Positions 8,923 to 16,873 of a stretch of 48,074 nucleotides of DNA are shown here, one piece after another. Within the stretch, counting starts at the first letter, position 1, and each line of letters begins with the position of its first letter. Position numbers and translations under genes: made by a program. The stretch spans positions 1 through 48,074 of the forward strand of contig JALEHY010000037.1 in NCBI GenBank assembly GCA_022770425.1. Reading direction: 5' to 3'. The stretch is from Parvimonas sp. (lineage in GTDB: Bacteria; Bacillota; Clostridia; Tissierellales; Peptoniphilaceae). The notes below the pieces were generated by a model. That model searched no databases, had not been told where the DNA came from, and saw only the letters and a list, made by a program, of their open reading frames with translations.

Positions 8923-10311
8923 ATGAATTTATACGCTAAAATTCCTAAGGTTGATCAAATTTTAGAAGATGAAAAAGTAAAGATTTTATTGGAAGATAAT
9001 TCTAAAAATTTAGTTATGGAATCTATCCATGAAGAACTTAATAAAATAAGAAACTATATCTCAAATGGGGAAAGTGAGGAAAATATTATAGAGTATATTA
9101 GAAATTTATCAACTAATATTGAAATAAATTTGCAAAATAAAAAAGCATTTAACCTTAGAAAAGTTGTAAATGCAACAGGTGTTGTTATACATACAAATTT
9201 AGGAAGATCAGTGCTTACTGATGAAATTTTAAAGAATATAAGAGAAGTTTCTGTCGGTTATTCAAATCTTGAATATGATTTAGAAAACGGAGTAAGAGGT
9301 TCAAGATATTCACATCTTACTGAAATGATAAAAAAAGTAACAGGTGCTGAAGACTCTATGGTTGTTAATAACAATGCCGCTGCGGTTATGTTAATTCTTT
9401 CCACAATGGCTAAAGGAAAAAATGTTATTACAAGTAGGAGTGAATTAGTTGAGATTGGCGGTTCTTTTAGAATCCCTGATGTTTGTAGAGAAAGTGGAGC
9501 TGATTTAAAAGAGGTAGGAACTACTAACAAGACTCATTTAAGTGATTATGAAAATGCTATTGACGAAAATACTGCAGCATTATTTAAAGTCCATCAAAGT
9601 AATTTTAAAATTTTTGGATTTACTGAATCAGTTGATTCTTTTGAATTGAAATCTCTTAAGGAAAAATACCAAATTCCTATAATTGAAGATTTGGGTTCGG
9701 GAGTCCTAATAGATTTATCAAAATATGGATTAGACTATGAACCTACTGTTCAAGAATCTATAAAAAATGGAGTAGATGTTGTAAGTTTTAGTGGCGATAA
9801 ATTACTTGGTGGAGTACAAGCCGGAATAATTGTAGGTAAAAAAGAATTTATTGATAAAATGAAAAAAAATCAATTAACCAGAGCACTAAGAGTTGATAAA
9901 TTTACTATTTCTGCTTTAGAAGTCATATTTTCTTACTATATTGACGAAAAAGTTGCTTTGAGTAAAATTCCTACTTTAAATATGTTGACTATAGGAATTG
10001 ATGAACTTGAAAGAAAAGCACAAAAAATGATAGATATTTTTGGTAGTAATGAGGAATTTTCTTTTGAAATAATAGATATTGATTCTGAAGTTGGAGCAGG
10101 ATCTTTACCTACTCAAAAATTACCTTCAAAAGCTGTAAAGATAAATTCAAAATCATTTACAGAAAACGAATTGGAAAAGTTGTTTAGGAATAACACAATA
10201 CCTATAATTGCGAGAATATTTAAAGGAAATTTAATTTTGGATATGAGAACTGTTTTTGAAAGTGAATTTGTCATCATAAAAGAAGCATTAAATTCTTTAT
10301 TGGGAGAATAA
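8923..10311 (+). CDS. selA: L-seryl-tRNA(Sec) selenium transferase SelA
   Basis: PLP enzyme that converts Ser-tRNA(Sec) to Sec-tRNA(Sec) using selenophosphate. The protein has 462 aa, the usual length. The N-terminal domain that binds tRNA-Sec is present, followed by the aminotransferase-like core with RKVVNATGVVIHTNLGRS and EVGTTNKT. The PLP lysine is K293 in SFSGDKLLGGVQAG. A ribosome site (TGGAGATG) precedes the ATG. It lies 12 bases after selD and 3 bases before selB, so the three genes form one translation-coupled block. Confidence 0.97.
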   Translation: MNLYAKIPKVDQILEDEKVKILLEDNSKNLVMESIHEELNKIRNYISNGESEENIIEYIRNLSTNIEINLQNKKAFNLRKVVNATGVVIHTNLGRSVLTDEILKNIREVSVGYSNLEYDLENGVRGSRYSHLTEMIKKVTGAEDSMVVNNNAAAVMLILSTMAKGKNVITSRSELVEIGGSFRIPDVCRESGADLKEVGTTNKTHLSDYENAIDENTAALFKVHQSNFKIFGFTESVDSFELKSLKEKYQIPIIEDLGSGVLIDLSKYGLDYEPTVQESIKNGVDVVSFSGDKLLGGVQAGIIVGKKEFIDKMKKNQLTRALRVDKFTISALEVIFSYYIDEKVALSKIPTLNMLTIGIDELERKAQKMIDIFGSNEEFSFEIIDIDSEVGAGSLPTQKLPSKAVKINSKSFTENELEKLFRNNTIPIIARIFKGNLILDMRTVFESEFVIIKEALNSLLGE

Positions 10312-10314
10312 TTT

Positions 10315-12219
10315 ATGGATAATAAAAAAAATATTATTGTAGGAACAGCAGGTCACATTGATCACGGTAAAACTACTTTAATAAGAGCTTTAACCGGTAG
10401 AAATACAGACAGACTGAAAGAAGAACAAAATCGTGGAATTTCTATCGAATTAGGATTTACTCATTTTGATTTAAGTGATGAATTAAGAGTTGGAATTATT
10501 GATGTTCCTGGACATGAAAAGTTTATTAAAAATATGTTGTCCGGAGTTTGTGGTATGGATATGATTATACTGGTTATCGCAGCAGATGAGGGTATTATGC
10601 CACAAACAAAAGAACACTTAGATATTTTAAATTTGATTGGAATAAAAAGAGGAATTATTGCCTTAACAAAATGTGATTTGGTAGACAGAGATTGGATTGA
10701 TCTTGTTAAACTTGATATCGCAGATGAAATGAAAGGAACATTTTTAGAAAATTCTAAAATTATCGAGATCTCATCATCAGAAAAAACAGGAATTGATGAA
10801 TTAAAAACTGAGATAAATAATATAGTTCAAGATTTACCTAAGAAGAATTTAAGTTCAAGTCCGAGATTATATGTCGACAGATCTTTTTCAATAACCGGTT
10901 TCGGAACTGTTGTAACCGGAACATTAATTTCAGGGGTTTTAAACTTGGACGATGAACTACTTGTATATCCGTCAAAAAAAATCTGCAAAGTTAGAAATTT
11001 ACAAGTACATGATAACAATGTAAAAACCGCTTTTGCAGGTCAACGAGTTGCAATAAATTTATCAAATTTAAAGAAAGAAGAAGTTCCTAAAGGTTCAGTT
11101 TTAGTCCCTAATAATTTATATACTGAAAGCAGTATTATAGATGTAAAATTAAAAACTGTAAATTTGCCATTTGATATTACAAACAGAACAAGATTTCATC
11201 TGTATTTGGGTTCCGGTGAGGTGCTTTGTAGGGCAATATTACTTGAAAGTGAAGTTTTAAAGCCAAATGAAGAGTATTATGTACAACTTCGACTTGAAGA
11301 ACCTATAATAAGTAAAAGAAATGACAGATTTATATTAAGATTATTTTCTCCTCTATATACTATTGGTGGAGGATATATAATTGATACAAATGCTGTTAAG
11401 AAAAAAAGATTCAACGAAAAAGACTTGAATTATTTAAGAAAAATTGACAGTTGTGATTTTAAAGAATATATATATGAATATATTGATAGATTTAGTCATG
11501 AGTTTTATTTAGAAAAAGATTATAATTCATATTTTTCAGATTCAAAATCAAATATTTCAAATTTAATTTCTCAGTTAATTTGTGAAAAAAGAGTTGTTTC
11601 ATTCGGAAATGGTACTGAAAAATTAATTTTATCTAATAAATTTATTGAAAATTTATTAAAAAATATAGTCAATTTTGTATCAGATTTTCATGTTAAGTAT
11701 CCAAAGAGGATAGGTATTTCTAAAGAAACTATAAAATCAAAATTTTTTGATAATTTATCCGGAAAAGTTAAAACTGAATTTATGGGATTTATTTTTTCTG
11801 ATAAGTTTAAAATCTTTGATGACTATGTATCTAATTTGAATTTTGAAGTTTTAGTTGATGAATCGGAACAAAGAATAATTGAAGAAATTAAAAGTAAGTT
11901 TAATTCAGATAAATATTCTATTTTTTCTGTTGATGACTTAGATTTAAAAATTAAATCTGATGAAGTTAAAGAAATTATGCTTTATTTGATAAGCATAAAA
12001 GATGTTATAAAACTTGATTCAGGATATATGTTAAAAGAAAATTATGAAACCGCAATAGATAAAGTTAAAAAATTTATTATACAAAACGGTTCTATTTCTG
12101 TTTCCGATGCAAGAGATTTACTAAATTCAAATAGAAAATCTACAATGGAGTTTCTTGAATTTTTAGATAAAGAGAAGATAACTTTAAGAAGAGAAAATGA
12201 AAGAATATTAGTAAAGTAG
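10315..12219 (+). CDS. selB: Selenocysteine-specific elongation factor SelB
   Basis: GTPase that delivers Sec-tRNA(Sec) to UGA codons marked by a SECIS hairpin. The EF-Tu-like N-terminal part shows G1 AGHIDHGKTT (about 11-20), the switch I segment EEQNRGISIELGF, G3 DVPGHEKFIKNM and G4 TKCD. The C-terminal region (about 370-634) is predicted to hold the winged-helix domains that bind SECIS RNA; this is inferred from length (634 aa) and family. No tRNA-Sec gene lies next to it. The next gene is an unrelated response regulator 10 bases downstream. Confidence 0.97.
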   Translation: MDNKKNIIVGTAGHIDHGKTTLIRALTGRNTDRLKEEQNRGISIELGFTHFDLSDELRVGIIDVPGHEKFIKNMLSGVCGMDMIILVIAADEGIMPQTKEHLDILNLIGIKRGIIALTKCDLVDRDWIDLVKLDIADEMKGTFLENSKIIEISSSEKTGIDELKTEINNIVQDLPKKNLSSSPRLYVDRSFSITGFGTVVTGTLISGVLNLDDELLVYPSKKICKVRNLQVHDNNVKTAFAGQRVAINLSNLKKEEVPKGSVLVPNNLYTESSIIDVKLKTVNLPFDITNRTRFHLYLGSGEVLCRAILLESEVLKPNEEYYVQLRLEEPIISKRNDRFILRLFSPLYTIGGGYIIDTNAVKKKRFNEKDLNYLRKIDSCDFKEYIYEYIDRFSHEFYLEKDYNSYFSDSKSNISNLISQLICEKRVVSFGNGTEKLILSNKFIENLLKNIVNFVSDFHVKYPKRIGISKETIKSKFFDNLSGKVKTEFMGFIFSDKFKIFDDYVSNLNFEVLVDESEQRIIEEIKSKFNSDKYSIFSVDDLDLKIKSDEVKEIMLYLISIKDVIKLDSGYMLKENYETAIDKVKKFIIQNGSISVSDARDLLNSNRKSTMEFLEFLDKEKITLRRENERILVK

Positions 12220-12229
12220 GTGTACGTAT

Positions 12230-12919
12230 ATGAAATTAAAGATATTAATGGCTTTACCGTCTGATTCTCAGATAAATGATTTGATGTATTCTATGCACGA
12301 AGATGAAAATTATGAACTTACTATTTCTGATAATATAGAGGATACTTTAATATTTGCCGATCAAAAAAGTTTTGATTTGTTGATTATGGATATGATGTTT
12401 AAAGATGGTACCGGTTTGGACTTAAAAAAGAAGTTAAATGAAATTTGTGATATACCGACTATTGTAGTTACTACTTTAAAAGATGATATGCAAAAAATTT
12501 TGACATTTGAGTATGGAGCAGATGATTATTTAATTTATCCGTTCAATGTATTGGAATTAAAAGCAAGAATAAGAGCGATTATGAGAAGGGTAGGTCAAAA
12601 AAGAACCGATATTGACAATTTGATTTTTGCTGATGATCTTGAATTTAATATTGTCGGAAGAACTGTAAAATTAAAAGGAGAAGAAGTTGATCTTACCGGA
12701 AAGGAATTTGATATTTTGTATATAATTGCAATTAATCCTGAAAAAGTATTTACAAGAGAAGATATTGCAAAAAGTGTATGGAAAGAAGAACATGTAAGTG
12801 ATTATAGAAAAATTGATGTTCATATAAGAAGGCTTCGTGAAAAAATAAATATAGGAAATGTTACTTATATCCAAACCAAATGGGGAGAAGGTTATTATTA
12901 TAAAAAATTACAAATGTAG
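12230..12919 (+). CDS. Orphan OmpR/PhoB-type response regulator with degenerate receiver site
   Basis: DNA-binding regulator of 229 aa with a receiver domain (1-120) and an OmpR-type winged helix (about 130-226: LTGKEFDILYIIA, DVHIRRLREKI, WGEGYYY). The putative phospho-acceptor Asp-54 (LLIMDMMFKDG) and Thr-81 are kept. The acidic pair that binds magnesium at the end of strand 1 is replaced by Leu-9/Pro-10 (KILMALPS), and the conserved Lys is Tyr-103 (DYLIYPF). Ordinary phosphotransfer therefore looks unlikely. No histidine kinase gene lies nearby. It sits between selB and pheS with 10 and 12 base gaps, so it is probably transcribed with them. Targets unknown. Confidence 0.88.
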   Translation: MKLKILMALPSDSQINDLMYSMHEDENYELTISDNIEDTLIFADQKSFDLLIMDMMFKDGTGLDLKKKLNEICDIPTIVVTTLKDDMQKILTFEYGADDYLIYPFNVLELKARIRAIMRRVGQKRTDIDNLIFADDLEFNIVGRTVKLKGEEVDLTGKEFDILYIIAINPEKVFTREDIAKSVWKEEHVSDYRKIDVHIRRLREKINIGNVTYIQTKWGEGYYYKKLQM

Positions 12920-12931
12920 TAGGAGAATATT

Positions 12932-13954
12932 ATGAAAGAATTAATTAATGCTTTAAGAGAAAGAGTTTTAGATGAACTTAAAGATTTAAAAGACAAGACT
13001 GAAATTGAAGAAATAAAAATTAAATATTTAGGCAAAAAGGGAGAATTTACTAGTATATTAAGAAACATGGCAAATGTTTCAAAAGAAGAACGTCCAAAAA
13101 TCGGAGAACTAATTAATCAAAGCAAACAAGAAATAGAAAGTAAAATTAATGAAAAAATAGAATATTTTAATAAAATTGTAATGCAAGAAAAAATAAAAAA
13201 TGAAACTGTTGACGTAACGATAAATAAAAAATTTATAAATGTAGGTCATAGACATCCATTGAATAAAACAATGGAAGACCTTGAAAATTTCTTTATTTCT
13301 ATGGGGTTTTCTGTTATTGACGGTCCTGAAGTAGAAACTGTCGAAAATAATTTTGATAAATTGAATTCTCCTATTGATCATCCGTCAAGAGATATGTCTG
13401 ATACATTTTATATTGATAAGGATTTATTGCTTAGAACACATACATCTCCCGTACAAATAAGAACTATGATGACAACAAAACCACCTATTAAAATGGTTTC
13501 TGCCGGTAGAACATTTAGGTTTGATGAAGTTGATGATACACATTCACCAATGTTTCATCAAATAGAGGGACTTGTTGTAGATGAAAATATTAATATGAGT
13601 AATTTAATAGACACTTTAAATACATTCATAAAAGAATTTTTTGGAGAAGATATGAAAACACGTTACAGACCTCACTATTTTCCATTTACAGAACCAAGTG
13701 CAGAAGTTGATGTATCTTGTTTTAACTGTAAAGGAAAAGGATGTGAAATTTGTAACGGAACCGGATGGAGTATGGAACTTTTAGGTTGTGGAATGGTACA
13801 TCCAAATGTTTTGGAAGCATGCGGAATTGACTCGAAAAAATATTCAGGTTTTGCGTTTGGAATGGGTATAGACAGAATTACTATGGTTAAACATAAAATC
13901 AATAACATTAGATTATTATATGACAATGATAAAAGATTTTTAGAACAATTTTAA
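12932..13954 (+). CDS. pheS: Phenylalanyl-tRNA synthetase alpha subunit
   Basis: Catalytic subunit of the alpha2-beta2 synthetase that charges tRNA-Phe. The 340-aa protein has an N-terminal coiled coil (about 1-85) and a class II core with motif 1 GHRHPLNKTMEDLE, motif 2 around TAGRTFRFDEVDDTHSPMF-like residues (SAGRTFRFDEVD), the Cys cluster CFNCKGKGCEICNGTGW and motif 3 GFAFGMGIDR. A ribosome site (TAGGAG) precedes the ATG. There is no room for a T-box leader between the response regulator gene and pheS, so any T-box control would have to act from a more distant promoter. Confidence 0.98.
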   Translation: MKELINALRERVLDELKDLKDKTEIEEIKIKYLGKKGEFTSILRNMANVSKEERPKIGELINQSKQEIESKINEKIEYFNKIVMQEKIKNETVDVTINKKFINVGHRHPLNKTMEDLENFFISMGFSVIDGPEVETVENNFDKLNSPIDHPSRDMSDTFYIDKDLLLRTHTSPVQIRTMMTTKPPIKMVSAGRTFRFDEVDDTHSPMFHQIEGLVVDENINMSNLIDTLNTFIKEFFGEDMKTRYRPHYFPFTEPSAEVDVSCFNCKGKGCEICNGTGWSMELLGCGMVHPNVLEACGIDSKKYSGFAFGMGIDRITMVKHKINNIRLLYDNDKRFLEQF

Positions 13955-13966
13955 GGAGGAAATTTT

Positions 13967-16342
13967 ATGTTGTTACCAATTAGCTGGTCAAAAGAATATA
14001 TTGATATAGATAAAGATATAATGGAAATTTGTGATAAAGTTACATTGACTGGTTCACATGTAGAATCTATAAATAAATTAGGATTAGATCTTAATAATAT
14101 AGTAGTAGGAAAAATTTTAGAAATTTATAGACATGAAAATTCAAAAAAATTGTGGATAACAAAGGTTGATGTAGGAACCGAAATTTTACAGATAGTAACA
14201 GGAGCACAAAATTTACAAAATGGAGATTATGTACCTGTTGCGAAAATAAATTCTACACTTTCTGACGGAACCGTAATTAAAGAAACAAAACTTGTTGGAG
14301 AAATTTCTCAAGGAATGTTTTGCAGTTATAAGGAACTTGGATATGAAGATTCTGTAATTCCTAAAGAATATAAAGATGGAGTATTAAGAATTTTTGATGA
14401 AAATATTATCTTAGGTACAGATATAAGAGAAATTCTAGGACTTAATGATACAGTTGTTGAATTTGAGATTACTCCTAATAGACCGGATTGCTTATCAATA
14501 ATTGGAATGTCCAGAGAAATAGCGGCAAGTTTTAATACTTATATTGAATATCCTAAAAAATTATCTTTGAGTGAAATTAAAAATAAAAGTAATATAGATG
14601 TTAATTTAATTTCAAATAATTGTAAAAGGTACTCATTAGCAGTATTAAAAAATATAAAAATTTCTGAAAGTAAAAGAAAAATTCAAAATTATCTCTTAAA
14701 TGCAGGAATAAGACCGATAAATAACATTGTAGATTTGACTAATTTTTTGCTTTTAGAATATGGTCAACCTCTACATGCTTTTGATTTAGATAAACTAGAA
14801 GGAAATAGTATTACTGTTAGAAATGCGATTGACGGAGAAAAAGTTATAACTTTAGATGGAGTAGAAAGAGTTTTGTCAAGTGAAGATACTTTAATATGTG
14901 ATGCAGTAAAACCAATTGCAATTGCCGGAGTAATGGGGCTTAAAAATTCAGAGGTGGATGAAAATACAAAAAATGTTCTTTTAGAATCTGCATTTTTTAC
15001 AAAAAAATCAATTAAAGCAACTTCAAAAAGACTTGGACTTAAAACTGAAGCATCAATAAGATATGAAAAAGGATTAACTCCACATTATACATTGGAAATA
15101 ATTGCAAGATTTTTATATTTGGCAAAAGAAAGTATGGAATTAGATATAGATTCGATTTTTGATAATATTTCAGAAAAAGAAGAAAATTCGATTTTAATTG
15201 AATTTAATACAAATTTAATTGAAAGACTTTTAGGTTTGAAATTATCTAACGAAGAAATTTGTAAATATTTAAGTTATTTAGAAATTAATACTCAAAAATT
15301 AAATGATAGCTTGATATTATGTAAAATTCCAAACTTTAGAACTGATTTATCAATTCCTGAAGATATTGTTGAAGAAGTTGGAAGATTATACGGATTTTCA
15401 AATCTTTTGCCTAAACCTATATTAGCTCCTAATACTATTGGAAGAAAAAGTAAAAATAGAGCATTTGAAGACAAAGTAAAATCAATTTTAGTAGGATTAG
15501 GTTTGTATGAAATAACTACATATTCATTTATTGGTGGAAATATAATAAATAAATCAAAAATGGATGTTGAAAATACTGTTAAAATTTTAAATCCACTTGG
15601 AGAAGAATTTAGCATAATGAGAAAATCTCTTATTCCTAATGTGATAGATGTTTTGGCTAAAAATCTTAACTATAAAAATGAGGATATGTTAGTCTATGAA
15701 CTTGGAAATACATTTTTGTCATTACAAGGTGAAAAAATACCAAAAGAAACTAAAAAATTAGTAATAGGTTCTTATGGAAAATACGAATTTTATTATCTTA
15801 AGGATATAGTTGTTAATTTATTAAAAATCTTAAATGTGACTGACTATGAGTTTAAAAGAAATATAAATATAGATTATTTTCATCCCGGAGTGTGTGCTGA
15901 TTTATTTATCAGTGGCGAAAAAATTGGAGAGATGGGGCAAATTTCTTATGAAGTTTGTAAGAATTTTTCAATAAAGAAAAATATATATGTATGTGAACTT
16001 AATATTGAAAAATTATTTAATTATTTTAATCCTACCACAATATATAAACCTTTAATAAAGTATCCTGCGGTAAGAAGAGATTTATCGTTAGTTGTTGATA
16101 AAGAAATTGATAGTGGAGATATTGAAAAAATATTTAAATCACATTCTAATAACTTATTGAAAAATATTGAATTATTTGATGTTTATGTTGGGGAACAGGT
16201 TGAAGAAGGTAAAAAGTCTATGGCATATAAATTAACATTTCAATCTGAATATAAAACATTGGTTGATGATGATATCAATGAAATAATTAATGATATGTTA
16301 TCTGATTTATCTAAAAAGTTAGGAGCATACTTAAGAGCTTAA
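13967..16342 (+). CDS. pheT: Phenylalanyl-tRNA synthetase beta subunit
   Basis: Second subunit of phenylalanyl-tRNA synthetase, carrying editing and tRNA-binding modules. At 791 aa it is full length. In order: EMAP-II-like tRNA-binding domain (about 40-150), B3/B4 editing domain (about 200-390), B5 domain (about 400-475, with PNFRTDLSIPEDIVEEV), class II-like core (about 490-680) and C-terminal ferredoxin-fold anticodon-binding domain (about 698-791, YPAVRRDLSLVVD). A strong ribosome site (AAGGAGG) lies in the 12-base gap after pheS. Confidence 0.98.
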   Translation: MLLPISWSKEYIDIDKDIMEICDKVTLTGSHVESINKLGLDLNNIVVGKILEIYRHENSKKLWITKVDVGTEILQIVTGAQNLQNGDYVPVAKINSTLSDGTVIKETKLVGEISQGMFCSYKELGYEDSVIPKEYKDGVLRIFDENIILGTDIREILGLNDTVVEFEITPNRPDCLSIIGMSREIAASFNTYIEYPKKLSLSEIKNKSNIDVNLISNNCKRYSLAVLKNIKISESKRKIQNYLLNAGIRPINNIVDLTNFLLLEYGQPLHAFDLDKLEGNSITVRNAIDGEKVITLDGVERVLSSEDTLICDAVKPIAIAGVMGLKNSEVDENTKNVLLESAFFTKKSIKATSKRLGLKTEASIRYEKGLTPHYTLEIIARFLYLAKESMELDIDSIFDNISEKEENSILIEFNTNLIERLLGLKLSNEEICKYLSYLEINTQKLNDSLILCKIPNFRTDLSIPEDIVEEVGRLYGFSNLLPKPILAPNTIGRKSKNRAFEDKVKSILVGLGLYEITTYSFIGGNIINKSKMDVENTVKILNPLGEEFSIMRKSLIPNVIDVLAKNLNYKNEDMLVYELGNTFLSLQGEKIPKETKKLVIGSYGKYEFYYLKDIVVNLLKILNVTDYEFKRNINIDYFHPGVCADLFISGEKIGEMGQISYEVCKNFSIKKNIYVCELNIEKLFNYFNPTTIYKPLIKYPAVRRDLSLVVDKEIDSGDIEKIFKSHSNNLLKNIELFDVYVGEQVEEGKKSMAYKLTFQSEYKTLVDDDINEIINDMLSDLSKKLGAYLRA

Positions 16343-16355
16343 TAGGAGAAATATT

Positions 16356-16871
16356 ATGCAAAATAAAGTAAAAATTAATATTGCCGGAACAAACTACACT
16401 ATAATAGGTGAAAAATCTAAAGAGGAAGTCGAAAAGATAGCATTGTTTGTCGATGATGAAATAAAAAAAATAACTTCTCAAAATTATAGATTAACGCCTA
16501 CTATGGTTGCAACATTAGTTGCACTTAATATCTCAAGTGATTATTTTGATTTAAAAGATGAACTTTCGATGTTTGAACAGGATAGTGAATATCCGGTAAA
16601 AAAACAAGAAGAACTGATAAAAATCAATGAGAATCTTGAAGTTGAAAAAAATAAATTAGAAAATAAATTTAAAGAATTAGAAAGCAAAAATGATATTTTA
16701 ATTCAAACTATATCTGATTTAGAAAAAAGATACCAACATTTAGAAAAATTATATCATAATAATTTCAATGAGTTGAAATCTAAAAATGATTCTATTATTA
16801 AACTTCAAAAAGAAATAATAATGTTAAAAGATGAATATATAAAGAAAATTATTAAAAAAGAGGACAAATAA
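16356..16871 (+). CDS. zapA: ZapA-like cell division protein with extended coiled coil
   Basis: Small protein whose N-terminal 90 residues match the ZapA family, which binds FtsZ and stabilises the Z-ring. The pattern KVKINIAGTNYTIIGE...VDDEIKKI...TLVALNISSDY is typical. The remaining residues (about 90-165) are a charged Lys/Glu-rich coiled coil. The 171-aa length is longer than the minimal ZapA (about 85-110 aa), but such tails are known in Clostridia-like bacteria. It follows pheT by 13 bases and precedes mutS2 by 2, the common Gram-positive pheT-zapA-mutS2 order. FtsZ binding is inferred from the family. Confidence 0.85.
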   Translation: MQNKVKINIAGTNYTIIGEKSKEEVEKIALFVDDEIKKITSQNYRLTPTMVATLVALNISSDYFDLKDELSMFEQDSEYPVKKQEELIKINENLEVEKNKLENKFKELESKNDILIQTISDLEKRYQHLEKLYHNNFNELKSKNDSIIKLQKEIIMLKDEYIKKIIKKEDK

Positions 16872-16873
16872 TA

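Noticed and set aside
12900..12931. T-box leader before pheS
   Set aside because: Only 12 bases separate pheS from the regulator gene; no T-box or antiterminator sequence is present. The same holds for argS.
15292..15615. Antisense open reading frames within pheT and other genes
   Set aside because: They mirror the codon pattern of the real genes, have no ribosome sites and show no recognisable domains.
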